From Ampullaceana balthica (taxonomy: Eukaryota; Mollusca; Gastropoda; Lymnaeidae), in contig CALYLW010000571.1 of the NCBI GenBank assembly GCA_944989445.1, positions 310,001 to 374,000 on the forward strand: a DNA stretch of 64,000 nucleotides, written 5' to 3'. The notes below the pieces were generated by a model. It ran no database searches, was not told where the DNA came from, and saw only the letters and a list, made by a program, of their open reading frames with translations. The translations under genes and the position numbers were made by a program. This document shows, one piece after another, positions 1-12,514 of this stretch; positions within the stretch are counted from its first letter, which is position 1, and every line of letters starts with the position of its first letter.

Positions 1-1570
1 CCTATATAATATAATGTTGTCCCAGCGAAATCCCTGCAGCGGCCCGTGATTAGGATGCAGAAAGTGGTCCTCTTCGATCAACACCGACAAATAACACCCC
101 CCCCCGTGCCCCACGAATACTAACTACCAACATTGTCTAGCCTCCTAGAGGCCGGATAGTATCAGTATCAGTGATAGGTGTAAAACACTTAATTCCATTA
201 CGTCTAACATTATCCTGCTGGCCGCACGTGGTATCTTTTAATCCGGGGGAAGAGGTGGAGGCAAGCTTCTGATACAAGCGTAAATATTGGAGGTATTCAA
301 ACCATTTACCTGTAGGGTATTCCGACTGCGCCATTCGACCTGGGAAAAATGTCGGGAAGTGACGCGGCGACGTATTTTATAACATGTGCATGTGTTCTTA
401 ACCGTTCTGTAAAACATTCCTTTTCATTTGGGCATCATTGCATCTATCCATTGTTTTGTTGGCTTTCGCCCACTTTACTTTTTGTGTGTGTGTGAGTGTG
501 TTGTAAGAGGCGTCTTTGAAGAGATGGAAATGAGTTGTTGTTTTCGTTTAAAACGTTTTACAATAGTATGTGTGAGTTTGTGTGTGTGTGTGTGTACCTG
601 AAAACCTGGCAGTGTGTGCTTTCATTAAGTAGTGCTTAAATCTTTACATGGTATGGTATAGCATCATTTTTCTTTTTCCTTTCTATTCGAAAGTGTTTAT
701 CCCCTTGACTACTTAGTGTAGAAACAGGTGCTGTAATGGATTCATTTGGTAACTAATATATTGGAAGTACACGCAAAACATTATCCTGTAAAGTTATTAC
801 CACTTATATTATATTAACATTTTTGTAAATGAAAAGGAAAGCAAAGATAAGATATGAGATCAGCGAAGGGGCTAGACTGACAACATTAAGAAATGTTTAT
901 TTTAAAAAAATTAACAGCTTTTCAAGGCAATAAAATAATGATTTTTCCTAATTTTTCCCCATCGTATACTGAGAAACGCAAAATAAACGGACACCAAAAG
1001 AAAAATTAAAAATAATATAAAGCACTATTAAATTAAGAAATTCACGTTAAATGAATATATGCGCATATTTTGATTCCCTTGGCCAATTATTGCTACTCAA
1101 ATTGCACATTTGGACATTCTTGACACATGTTTTCGTAAGATAATTAAAGCGTACTTAAGTTAAGCTGGTCTTATAGGGTTTAGGTAACAGCGTTGTGTAT
1201 ATTGATACGTACACAGGCTTCATTGGCGTACAACTGATTGTACTTTATTGTTAGCTGATCGTGTTTATTTGTTAAAAGAACTACTGCGGAGAACTTGTAT
1301 GATACAAAGCTTTTAACAAGAAAATAAAACAATGTTAAGCATAAGTTTGCTCTGTGTAGAAAATAACAACTTTAAAGACAGTATTTATAAAGAAGTTGTA
1401 TTCATTTTCAACTAACAGTCTATTGTAAACATGCCCCATCAATATTGTTCTGTCGCTAGAAATATAGTAAAATAGGTTACGTCATGAACAATTTAAAATG
1501 AAAAAAAAAGAGAATTTTGTGACGATGATGATTTATTCTAAACATGTATAAAATGAGACGTTTATGATTG
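1..1570. other. AT-rich non-coding stretch
   Basis: I see no supportable gene here. The stretch is AT-rich with two short GT runs (about 481-500 and 576-595). The only ORF-length frame is a short minus-strand one of 65 codons that resembles no family and has no splice or start context. Confidence 0.6.
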
Positions 1571-1574
1571 AGTG

Positions 1575-1795
1575 AAGCATAGGCCTCACTAGGGGCATAC
1601 AGGGGCTGCGGACCGCATTGGGTGACACCATCACTAGCGGTGACACAAAAATGTAAAAATGTGCATGTTCCCTTTATATGGCACTGACAGACTCGGAGGA
1701 GGTCTATCGGGTAAGATCGTGAGTGGTGACACCATGAGCTACCGCACCGGGTGACACCAAACTTGGTGACGCCTCTGGGGTGAAGATCGGGTTAC
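1575..1795. repeat. Possible dispersed repeat with reiterated GGTGACACC
   Basis: A block that is more GC-rich than its surroundings carries the word GGTGACAC several times (near 1620, 1638, 1725 and 1750). This kind of block usually marks an old interspersed element. I see no terminal repeats or coding capacity and cannot name a family. Confidence 0.35.
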
Positions 1796-3735
1796 CCGCG
1801 CCCTTCAATTTGTCATTATATTTAAAACGAGCACCACATATGGTTGAACCTCTACAAACTGTTCTACTTGATTCATTTGAGATCTCAGTGCCTAGAGGCC
1901 ATCGAAAACTTTAAAAGATCGCATCAGAAAGAAGCTAAAACTTAAACCTTTTAATACCCTGATGGAGTTCGTTATGTAATGAGGAGGAAATACCATCAAA
2001 GCCAAAGGTTCCGTGTGTTAGTCTGGGCGTTAATTAAGAGATATGGAATATTATATATGAAATTTTAAGGGTGGGGCGGGAATTGGGTAATGTTTTATGA
2101 AACAGTAGAAGAAGTTATGTGTGTATGTGTTTGTGGGAAGGGAAGTTATTTTTGGGGCATCCTTTTAGGAGAGGCTATTTCGATAAGCCCTAGGGATGTG
2201 GGCTTGAAGAAGGCATTTGAAAAAGCCGGAAGTGTGTTTTGTGCGGGGGAGAGGGGCGCATGGAGGGGGGGTCATGTGGAACCGCCAAATCTGAGCGTGG
2301 GGTGTCCGGGGTTTAGTGAGTTCGAAGCGTGGGTTGATCCAGGAACCATCAATGTTTTGGGTTCTTATCTGCATGATTTTAATGAATTATATTTCGGAAA
2401 CAGTTTGATCGAAAAGCCTACAGGACATATCCCACCACCGAACCGCTTTGCCATTAGCAATTTTCACTGACCTTGTCGATGACAAGTTTCCGCAACGTCT
2501 AGCAATCTCATTTATCCGCATATTTTTTTATTTATTTCTTTTGAAAGATTAATATTTTTTACCCATTGCAATCAATGATTTCACGGACTAGATCTTCAAA
2601 CAATAAGGCCGAGAAGAAATAAACCCAAAGAGAAATGAACTGAAGAAGAAAACGTCCTATTCGTGTCAAACCATTGTGGTTCTTGTGCCCGATTTTAATC
2701 TATGATATTATTTTACTTTGTGTGTTTAAAATCTGTATTTGTTTTAAAATAGGGCTGTAAACGATTAATTTAAATTTAATAGTTACCTTTTAAAAAAAAT
2801 TAACAATTAATTTATTCGTTAATTGCGATTAAAGTGAAAAGTTAAAATTTATCATGTCATAAGTAACATTTATTAAACGTTCTTGTTGACAATCAAAATA
2901 ACACTGGAATGTCTCCTTTATATGTCATCTTTTAATAACCAACAACGCGAAAAAAGACAAGTGTGTTGACATTATTTGGTTTAAGTGATAAGCGGATCTA
3001 ATGGACAATATAACCAGCCGAGCTGAACAATTATTTACATGAACTGAAGTAACTGGTATGCACAAAACGGTTTGGCAAGGAATGATATTATCGGATATCG
3101 GTGTTCATTAAGTTGCCACCATTGTAGAGGGTTAATGGAATCAGGGAACTTTCATCTCCATTTTGTAACGCAGCAATTCATCAGAAGAGCTGTCGTCATT
3201 TTCTGTCTCTGAGTCAAACTTCATTACTGCCATTAGCTTAATACGCTTTTTATTTGTTTTGATAAGTCGGAGAAGTGTTAGAACCATGGTAGGCAAACTT
3301 TATCAACATTTTGAACATTCCCGTCAGTCAATAGTTTAAAACCAAAATGTTCGTGTAATCGTCAGGAAATTTATTATTTATCGGTCGCTATTTTTCATTA
3401 TTTTTAAAATATTTTTTTTACTTTTTGACTTTCAATATTTTGTAGGGGATAGGTCGATTAATCATTATAAAAAAAATTTAATCGATAATATGTGTAGCAA
3501 TTAATCGAGTCGTTAATTTTTGCTGCCTTATTTTAAAACCCAGGAATTCATTAAGAGTTCTTAAAAATTGAAAGAAAATGAGTTACAAAATCACTTCTTT
3601 AATTAGACCAGTAACGGCAAACGAAGGGGCCAGGTTTTAATGTTTTTGATATTATAGAGATATGTTGGACTGTAAAGACTTTCACTTTGTATAAATTTAG
3701 TCAGATGAGATAAATTGTACTCCCTTGTATCCATG
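1796..3735. other. Non-coding stretch without recognisable features
   Basis: Mostly AT-rich sequence. A 126-codon frame on the plus strand (2090-2470) contains low-complexity segments and matches no family I know, so it is not called as a gene. Confidence 0.5.
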
Positions 3736-3739
3736 TCCT

Positions 3740-3840
3740 CCCTTTGCTGTAACCTCCCGGACCCAGCCTGTCCCCCCTTAATGTGTTCCCCTGAACCTAG
3801 CTTGTCCCCCCTTAATGTGTTCCCCGGGACCAAGCCCTCC
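3740..3840. repeat. Short 35-bp tandem repeat (about 2.5 copies)
   Basis: The unit contains CCTGTCCCCCCTTAATGTG followed by a TTCCCC-rich join, and recurs at about 35-bp spacing with few differences. This is a small local duplication with no coding meaning. Confidence 0.6.
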
Positions 3841-4430
3841 CCTTGTTTCCAGCTCTCTTGGGACGTAACTAAAAGATAATTAGGTCAATAAGTAAGTGAA
3901 AGAAAGAAGATAGTAGCTAAGGTGACGACATGGACACAGTTTAGACAGTTTAAGTAGAGTTTGTCATTCACTCAATTATTTGTTTAGTATTCATGCTCAC
4001 GGCCTTAAAGTGTTGTGGCGAGTTTTACTCGTCATTCAATGCCGCTGTTCCTATTTAATATCAATCAGATCTAAAATCATAAATACTTCATAAATAACTA
4101 TTTCCCCCATGTCCCACACGCCACGACGATAGATAGCAAGAATGGTGTCAATTTAATGTCAACATTGTCAGACCAACTCAACACTTACATTTTTAACTTG
4201 AAGACAGGCGAGACCAAAGTGTCGCCAAGTCACTTGGTTTAGAGAATATAAAAGTTTGACGTCACTCGATATTGTGAAATTTTCTCATCTTAACTTGTCA
4301 ATGTCAACCTTGGAATGCGTCATATTTCTTTTCTTCTGACCAATGAATCGAGCGAAGTAATGGTTCTCACATTATTTAAGAATATTTCACTCTGAATTTT
4401 GTTTTCTTTTAGACGGAAGCTGACATTCTA

Positions 4431-4505
4431 TCCAGCTCGATAGCGAAGTCAGAAGTGCGCTGGCCTCACAAAGCTGAGGAGCGTGGGATCGAGCCCACGC
4501 AAAGC
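4431..4505 (+). repeat. tRNA-like remnant (SINE head or tRNA pseudogene)
   Basis: A perfect T-arm-like stem, GTGGG-ATCGAGC-CCAC, forms a B-box-like segment at about 4484-4498. A weak A-box-like segment lies about 40 bases upstream. The anticodon stem does not pair well and no acceptor stem is visible, so it is not a functional tRNA gene. It is more likely the head of an old tRNA-derived SINE. Confidence 0.35.
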
Positions 4506-5844
4506 CACAATATAAATGATATGCTAAGAAAGTTCTCGCTGACCACTAGAAGGGAATTGGGGTAATCGGTAATGGGAGTTACTTTTTTTTACTTTGACAT
4601 TCTACCACAGATTTCATTGTTTCTTACACTGGCTGTTATCTCTCTCCCAGACACTTCCAACCCCGTGGAGTCCAAACCTATTTGCCACGCCCTTCCAGAA
4701 AAAAGTCGTTTTGTTTGGTTGACTATTGTAACCCTGATTACAATGATACTCGTCACACCATAGGTGAGTGTGGGCGTAAATCATGGTGGCTAGAAGTAAT
4801 CAGGAAAACTAAACATGTGTCTCCATGCTGGAAAAAAAAAGTCGCAAATAGTTTGAACCAACTATAATAAAATAAAGGAGTAGCAAACAACAATAGGAAT
4901 TAAATAAACAAGACTGGTCACTCGAAAATCGAATCCACCTCTTCAAACTCAAATAAAAAGGTTATCGAATATGGTATGATTGAGCCTGAAAAAAATATGC
5001 AACAAAGCAATTAATGTATCGTTAGTCGAAAAGACTACTACAGTGAACACACATAAACAAAAAGAAGAACGAAAATACATTAAAACTTCTCTGCAGTGTG
5101 CAGTCCAACCATTCATCAACCGTAAAGAGCCAGCAGTCATTGACGATACCACAGTTAAAACAAAGCAAATGAGTCTTCTATGTGTTGAACCAAAGTTTAT
5201 GCAAGGCTCTATAAATAGGTCTCCCCATATGACGCAGCTAAATCTCAACTATTCAAGAGTTTTTAAAGACGGATTGAAGGCTCAGGCAGTTTAAGGATTA
5301 ATTTTTTTTTGAAATCTAAAAAAAGATATTCGTTGTAACCGTTTTTGATGCTGTTGACGCCATTTCTAGCAGACGATCGCGCCAAGGGAGACAACATTCG
5401 TGCATTAAAACACTTAAAATCCAGCACCTCTTACATTAAAAACAAATATTTAAAAAACAAAAACTGCGGAGAACGTGTGGGTGGATAGCGAGGCCAAAGG
5501 GAGATTATAAATGCATGTATGTCTATTGGAGACATTAACTCGTCCATTGTCTCCATCAACACATCTCCGCTTATTTTTTTACCACCGAAAGGGGAGAGCT
5601 CCATCAGCGCTCTCTCATAAAACATAAATCCGTCTTCATTGTGGATTAAACGCTAATCCATCATTTATTTATTTTTATTCACTGGGGCCTCGTCACCGAA
5701 ACGTTCTTGATTCGATGCTGCATATGAAGAAGATATGGGTGTATTCGATTCCATTCTAGCAGGCGTACCAAGAAAATGTATTTCGATTTTCTAATATAAC
5801 ACCATTGGTAGACGTGGAAGCTTTTTGCTCCTTGTTATATTTTA

Positions 5845-6150
5845 CTAGATACGACCCGCGGCGTAGCATACGCCGCAGACTTGCTCATAGATAGTTCAAA
5901 GAAAAGGGTTGAGGGGGAGAACGGACACATACAGCAGCATGAAGAAAGGGGAACAACGCGAGTGAACGTCTGAGGGGGGGGGAGCTGAAACTTTTAGGTC
6001 TCGAGACATGCGCACTGCGAATGCCCCCCCCCTGCACCACACCCACTTTTCAACCATAAACTGTGATTGGTCAACACTATCGAGGGATACGTCATTCTTA
6101 TATGCTCGCATCTTGTGCTTGCCCTAGTTTCTGTTGAATTATTATATATT
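5845..6150 (-). mobile_element. Non-autonomous Helitron, 3' end recognisable
   Basis: On the minus strand the sequence ends with a GC-rich hairpin (GCGGCGTATGCTACGCCGC), a short spacer GGGTCGTAT, and then CTAG followed by T. That is the standard Helitron 3' terminus of hairpin plus CTRR inserted before a T. The element extends to higher coordinates. Its 5' TC end is not obvious; the boundary near 6150 is a guess based on the AT-rich transition. The 71-codon minus-strand frame inside it is incidental. Confidence 0.55.
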
Positions 6151-6159
6151 CTGCCATTA

Positions 6160-9100
6160 TTATTATCATTTTAACCTTAAACATTTTAGATGCAACTTTT
6201 ATGAGATACGCTCTATAATTGACTTAATAAAAAAAACTTTTAAAAAAAGTTCTAGCTGCTAATCTGAGAGTTTGGAAATGGCTGTACCTAGAAGTCATTA
6301 GCCTCCCTTGCACATCGTTTTATTTTTAAAAAAACATGGGCGCTATTTCATTAACTAACCTTAAAAATTGCAACATTTACAAGTTTCAAATAGAAAGTTG
6401 GGGTACAAACAATTCTCGTGAGTAAAACCATTTCAGAATTGTATGAGGCCTTGGACGTTAATCGATGTTCTGAAGTGCGCCACACGTTTTTATGACAAGC
6501 GCGTGTTATAAACAAATGATTAGAAGTGTGCATTTAGAGATTTAAGTATGAATCGAATTATTTCTATTTTCTCACATTTTAATATTTTATTATGCAAAAT
6601 TGGTTTTTAATCGCATACAATTGTAAACAATTTTCTTTTTTTTCCCTTGCTCACAACGTATTGCCCATTCGACCCAGCGTAAAGAAAATCGTTTTCCATT
6701 CGACCTCTCTACCTTTGACATCACGTATCAACTCTCAGATGAGTTCACTTACGTCAGAGTATAGCGTTCTCATGGTTGAAGCCATATTGTTTTTTTTTCT
6801 TTTCAATGCATCTTTTTATACCAACACCCTGACAAGCTCTTTTCTATCCCACCCCCATCCACCCATCTCCAATTCAAAAAGAAAAAAAAATCAACCCACA
6901 GTAACAAAGAAATGACCATAAAAAGTTATTTCCTATGTGGTCCTACCCCTAACTTTCGCCCTGTTTGCCCTAAGCAAGCCATGATGCCAGAATATGTTTT
7001 CAGTGCGTACGGCGGAGGAGTACAAAACATATCAGACATGAACACTTGAAGTATGCTTGTTTGCTTACGCAAAACTTTTAACCTTTGGACAAACTGGTTG
7101 AGGACAAAAAAACTAACGACATATATGAAATCACGGCAGAAAGCGCACAATGTAGAACTCGGATTCCCTGTCTTTATGTGACGGATCTCCAGCAACAACC
7201 ACATGCATTAATTGGCACAGCCACGGGGAATTAATTGAGAACAAGGTCGCAAAAAATCTGAGAACCGCTCCAGGTTGGATGTTTCTATTAGCAAGAACTA
7301 ATTACTTGAAGCACCCAAACAATGGGATCGAAACCCCGTAGGGTCCGCATAGAAAGATTTCCTTAATAGATCTCGAGCTTTCCATCTGCCCCCCTCCACA
7401 TACACACGCACACACAGCTACACTCAGCCAACTTCCACATCAATATCATCACACATCTCATTTAGTTGATCCATTCTTCGCGAGTTGTATTGAGTAATAA
7501 AATGTATCGCTGATTTGTCAGTTGATATGTAAATAACGACATTAGGCATGAGCCAGTAGACTTTTAAGTACGAAAAATGTATTCCAACTCGTCAACTCGT
7601 CTTCGTTAACATTTTCTTTATTTAAACTTCCATTGTTTTTAATTTTTTAAAACTCTTTAAAGATTGGTTTGTTCTGAAATTGTCTTTTAATTTATTTACA
7701 GCTTACATATTCTTAAAATAAATTAAACATTGATGAAAATTTGCGTATATTAAAGATGAGGAGCTTTGTCTAATTTTAATTTGTTTTAAATTAAATTTTT
7801 CTTCCAATTAAGCTGAAAATATTGAATATTTTCATACTTGAAGATTATGTAAAAGCTTTTACCATTATTTAAACGTCATCGCTCTTTTCTAACAACAACA
7901 AATAATCATTAAAAAATAACAAACAAGGAAAATAAATAAATAAAAATCTGAATGTAAATTCGTACATAGTAATGAAAATTGTGGAAAGAAATGAAAATAA
8001 ATAAATTAGTTTTACTTATTTAACTATCACACATCATCTTTGCGAAACTGACAACAAGAAAGACTCCAAAACAATTAATGATAAACAAATTAACTATATC
8101 TTGCAGCATTTATTTTGTTTTTAATTTATTTTAAACTAATTTTTCTTGTTACGTAATCATCAACATTAAATTATTTATAGTGCTATTTGGAAACGACTTT
8201 TTTATATATACGTAATGCTACTGACAAAGCTTTATTAAATGATTCTTGAGCTAAAAATCGTTACACCCAAACTTAAATTAGATTTCATAACGCAGGGTTT
8301 TCATTTATTGCATTCTTTAAAATCTGTAATGTAAGTAACGACCTACCTTTATAAAGGATACAAATAGTTTTTAAAAAACTTCTTCAACTCTAGGGAATTC
8401 CTTTAAACAAACAATTTTGCAACTCTGTAAAGCTAAAACATATTTTCAAATTCAATTTATATTTGGAAAGATTTTTTTTTAAAACATCCAACATCGAATT
8501 TTTTTTTACTCGCGTCAGCAAGCGGAAAAAAAAGTTATCTCATTGAACTACACATAAGTACATCTGGGTGTCGAGAAAACAACACTGAACAGACACATGA
8601 TGTTGAAATCCGTTGTGACAGACTTGGAGAGCAATAAACCTTGGCCGACGCCAGCGCCACACAATGGTGGCCTCGGTGCGCAGCGTTCGAGTGAGTAGTC
8701 GACTGGCTCCCTGTGTGTGTGCGCACGTCAGGGCTTGGGGAAAATCTCTGGTGCATCTTGTCCGGGGCGTCTATGCTTATTGGGAATAACGCATCGTAGA
8801 ATCTTCAAGTTTTCTTTAATTTCATCAGTTCTGTTTTCCATGGTAATATGATGTTTTTGCCTTACATCTGTTTGACCTCAACGTCGGCTTTTAACGTACT
8901 TTAGTTATTATTGAAACATTTTCTTTCTCTGGTAGAGCCAGCGTTCCTATCTCACATTTGGGCTATCCTTTGGAGTAATTCAGGAAGATTTCTATACCCA
9001 TACTAGTGTATGGAATGTTCTGTGAAATAGTTACTCGGACAAAACGCCATGGTCTTTTGGAAACGACTTTCCGTTCTTTACGTCTTTGAGCACTAAATGC

Positions 9101-9500
9101 ACATACGCATATAAATGATGATGCAATACTGGAAACTCGCGAGAGATTAGTTAGGTGCAGTTATCAATTTTACATGCGCTCACACATCCACACACAAATA
9201 AATAATAAAAATTTTCAAAACTGAATAACGTATCGGTTTATCCTCTTCCAAATATAGCCTAACTGTTACCTTTTCTTCTTCCACTCTGCCTACTTTCGAC
9301 TGCCGGTGCCGCTTATGGAATTAACAATGTCTTTCCACGCCATTTGGCCTCTTCCAATATTATGTAATCTTGGGACCTATGCGTCACAGGAAATCAAACG
9401 TCAAGAACATTTCTGAATCCTCACAGATCTCAGGAAAGTTTCTAAGTCCACGCTAGTTTCTGACAGGTTTTTGTAACAACTTAAGTTTCTGGGAAGTTTC
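6160..9500. other. AT-rich non-coding stretch
   Basis: Both strands are dense with stops, with A/T runs and a short CA-rich patch near 7400. Frames of 60-107 codons occur but match no family and lack splice-bounded structure. I can support no gene. Confidence 0.5.
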
Positions 9501-9507
9501 TATATCA

Positions 9508-9780
9508 ACACTAGTTTCTGTGAGTCTTCTATATCCACGTCTGTTTCTGTGAGGCTTCTATATCCACGTCTGTTTCTGTGAGGCTTCTATATACACGTCT
9601 GTTTCTGTGAGGCTTCTATATCCACGTCTGTTTCTGTGAGGCTTCTATATACACTTCTGTTTCTGTGAGGCTTCTACATAAACGTTTATTTCTGTCAGGC
9701 TTCTATGTAAACGTTTTCTGTGAGGCTTCTATATAAAAGTTTGTTTTCTGTGAGGCTTCTACGATGTTAGTTTCTTGGAG
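9508..9780. repeat. 29-bp minisatellite
   Basis: The unit reads roughly CACGTCTGTTTCTGTGAGGC then TTCTATATC and recurs every 29 bases. About five units are near-identical and both flanks carry degenerate copies, as expected where exchange keeps the core homogeneous. Confidence 0.85.
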
Positions 9781-10649
9781 GCTTACATATCCACGATAGC
9801 TTCTTGGAGGTTTCTATTATCCACGCTTGTTTCAAAAATGTTTTTTTTCTGTATTGTAACCAGTCCACACTAAATTTCCCCTGGAAGGTTCAATACAGCG
9901 ATACATTATTAGAGAAGAGAGGTTTCCTGTAACAAAACACATCGTTGAAGGTTGTTATGTAGCAACACCAGCCCTGTACAGATGATTAACATGTTTTAAA
10001 TGGACGGTCATTTCTGGGACGTATACTGAGGGCGCCGGACTGGTACAACGAGGGGCTAATTCCTAGCCACGGTTACGGTGCGAGTGGAGGAACTAGCAGT
10101 CGAGACTCACTAATTGGTAGTCGAGATGACTCGTCTAGACTTTACACCCTGAAGAGTGGGCGATACAACGGTATCGAATCTTAACCTTGAATGGATTTGT
10201 TTGATTACAAGTTTAGTTTTAAAAGGGCGATTTAACAGCATCGACTACGGGCGTTGAAAATTGTTGGATGATACATCTTTAGTCTCATGGACCAGGTTAG
10301 GTGATTCCAATATAACTGCTTGAGTATCTATCTTCACAATCCTGGTTGCACTGAACTTTCTTAGCCGAGAAACACACGAAAAAAAACCACCTGTTAAAAT
10401 GTCAAGGAAATAAAAAATATCTTTTTTCTGAATTATCTTCAGACGGAATTATATTTTTAACAGGACGTCTGTTCCAATTGTTTTTATTAACATTGGTGCC
10501 CACATTTAATTTCTTTAAAGAGAGAGAAAAAAATTACAACTTTGATTTGAAGGTTGGTCTATATAAGTTTTAAATAACATAATGGTAAGCAATATGTGTT
10601 CTAAACAAAATTTAACATAATTTTATTACTTATGTAAGTACGTATTTTA

Positions 10650-10700
10650 TTGTACTGATGAAGGAAGGCATTAGCCGAAACATTTACTGTTGTGTTAGTT
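10650..10700 (+). ncRNA. Hammerhead-ribozyme-like core (candidate)
   Basis: CTGATGA at 10655-10661 is followed by a possible short stem (GGC-ATTA-GCC), then GAAAC at 10677-10681, and later TGTT at 10693-10696, which could close an ACA/TGT stem III before the cleavage base. CUGAUGA, stem II and GAAA are the invariant hammerhead parts, and such motifs are known in Penelope-like retroelements. Against it, an extra A and an asymmetric stem II follow CTGATGA, and stem I pairs weakly. It may only be a decayed copy. A related sequence lies near 59850. Confidence 0.3.
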
Positions 10701-10779
10701 TAAAAATAAAGCTCTAATTTATTGTTTTCATTACACAATTTGTGTATTTCGTATTTTAACATTTTAGGGCAAGGTTTTT

Positions 10780-11070
10780 AAACACGCTATGGCTGAGGGG
10801 AAGATATATCATCATTGCTAAACACATCTGGTTACCAGACTATAGAAATGTGTCAAAAACAACTTGGATGACCACGGCTGATTCACTGGCTGTTAATGAC
10901 GCCAATATATTTGTAACAGGACGCTGTTGTTGTCCACGGTTGTGTCATTGGCTACTATTGATGACCCGTATTTGTGTCGAATGGCGATATCGATGACCAC
11001 AGATGTGTCAAAGTCAACCGCCAAAATGTGGTCCACGACAAACGCGGTCGTCTATCGTCATTATCCAGCT
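10780..11070. repeat. Degenerate tandem repeat containing GATGACCAC and TGTGTCA words
   Basis: Words such as GATGACCACGG, TGTCCACGGTTGTGTCATTGG and GATGACCACAGATGTGTC-like strings recur at irregular 50-70 bp spacing. This looks like an old decayed minisatellite. Periodicity was judged by eye only. Confidence 0.35.
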
Positions 11071-11227
11071 AAGTCATCATAATTTTTGCAACGAAGTACT
11101 CTAACTGCAACGCACCCCACAGCGGTGCTAATTGCACGAATTATGTCAGTGTTTATATCTACTTCCCACGTTTGGCCAATCGTTGTTTTCTGTGAAAGTA
11201 CGTAAGCCAGCTCTCCCATCTTTCGTG

Positions 11228-11600
11228 CTCCAAACAAGTCTATTCTTCACCTATATCCCATCTTTTGTCCTCGACACCCGTCTATTTCCTACCTAACTCT
11301 CATCTTTCCTGCTCCAAACAAGTCTATTCCCCACCTATATCCCATCTTTTGACCTCGACAGACGTCTATTCCCTGCCTAACTCTCATCTTTCATGCTCTA
11401 AACAAGTCTATTCCCCACCTATATCCCATCTTTTGACCTCGACACCCGTCTATTCCCTGCCTAACTCTCATCTTTCATGCTCTAAACAAGTCTATTCCCC
11501 ACCTATATCCCATCTTTTGTCCTCGACACCCGTCTATTCCCTACCTAACTCTCATCTTTCGTGCTCTACACAAGTCCGTTCCCTACCTACAGCCCATCAC
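11228..11600. repeat. 84-bp minisatellite made of two 42-bp half-units
   Basis: Two related 42-bp half-units alternate. One begins CTCCAAACAAGTCTATTC, the other CTCGACACCCGTCTATT. Together they give a higher-order period of 84 bp over about nine half-units. Since 42 is divisible by 3, the plus strand stays open for 116 codons with a 14/28-residue repeat. The frame follows from the period and has no other coding signal. Confidence 0.85.
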
Positions 11601-11739
11601 GGTTTATTCAATTAACATCGACTCGAACCCTGCGGTCATTTGCCCGCCTGAGTGTCCGAGCTGGCCATTAGCTCATCACGCCAGCGTCTATTGGTCGGGG
11701 CTGTTACTTGAAAACATTTCTCTCTACAAGTTTAACAGG

Positions 11740-12200
11740 CCTCACTAACCCTAGTGCGGTTATGGCTAAACGTGTGGGTATGTGGTGTGGATGGGCGATG
11801 CGGTGGCTGGGGAGAAGAAGCGTGTGTGTGTCAGAGAGTAAGGAGTAGTGTACTTAACGTGGCGTGGCCATTATTCAATTGTTGTTGGGGGGGGGGCGGG
11901 CGGTTTCCTCTCTTGTTGGACAATGGTGAACAAGTATAACTCCTGAACGAAGAAAAAAAAAGGGGGGGGGGAGATAAGTGTTTTGTGGATCTGTTAACAG
12001 GAGAAGTATTTTGGGATAGGTGGAGAAGGAGGGATGAAGAGCAGGTTAAGGAGGGTTATTATTATATTTTTTTTTGAGAAAAGGTGATGGTGAGTAGTTG
12101 GGAGAGGTGAGTTTTTGAGGAAGGGGACTTTATGTATGGGGGATGGGGGTTTGCTTGGAAGGGGGAGGGTTGATTTTTGATCAAAGTGTGTAGGTAGGGG
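11740..12200 (+). other. G-rich, purine-skewed tract
   Basis: The plus strand is strongly enriched in G. It includes runs of nine or more G near 11887 and 11963 and many GGG groups up to about 12200, with few C. The tract sits between the 42/84-bp repeat and the 23-bp array. The pattern is compatible with G-quadruplex or R-loop formation. No coding gene is supported. Confidence 0.6.
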
Positions 12201-12514
12201 TGATGAAAGGTATTGGAATTACTACAATTTTCATACACATTTCTATGTCACTTGACCAGTTGGAATTTTCTCATGATTCAACCTGCTGAAAGATTTATCT
12301 TTAACTGTCGTAATTGTTAGCAGTTAAATCTTAGGGTCAGACCTGATTAAAAAATATATTAGATGGACTTTAAACTTGGGAATATAAAGACTATAAATAA
12401 TGGTTTATATTGAAGGCAAGATTGTGATTACTTGATGCAGTGCAGTTCTTTTTCGCGATAAAAAAAGTTATACCAATACAGACGATGTGCCACATTGGAT
12501 TAAGCAAGAACACA

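Noticed and set aside
2090..2470. 126-codon plus-strand frame
   Set aside because: No domain, signal peptide or splice signals, and internal low-complexity G-rich segments. It is likely a chance frame.
4431..4505. Functional tRNA gene
   Set aside because: Only the T arm folds well. The anticodon and acceptor stems fail.
4949..5294. Overlapping antisense frames of about 100 codons
   Set aside because: Both strands are open over the same DNA, with no family resemblance on either. Probably chance.
11265..11615. Secreted repetitive peptide precursor
   Set aside because: The 28-residue repeat has no signal peptide, dibasic sites or splice signals, and is explained by the 84-bp repeat.
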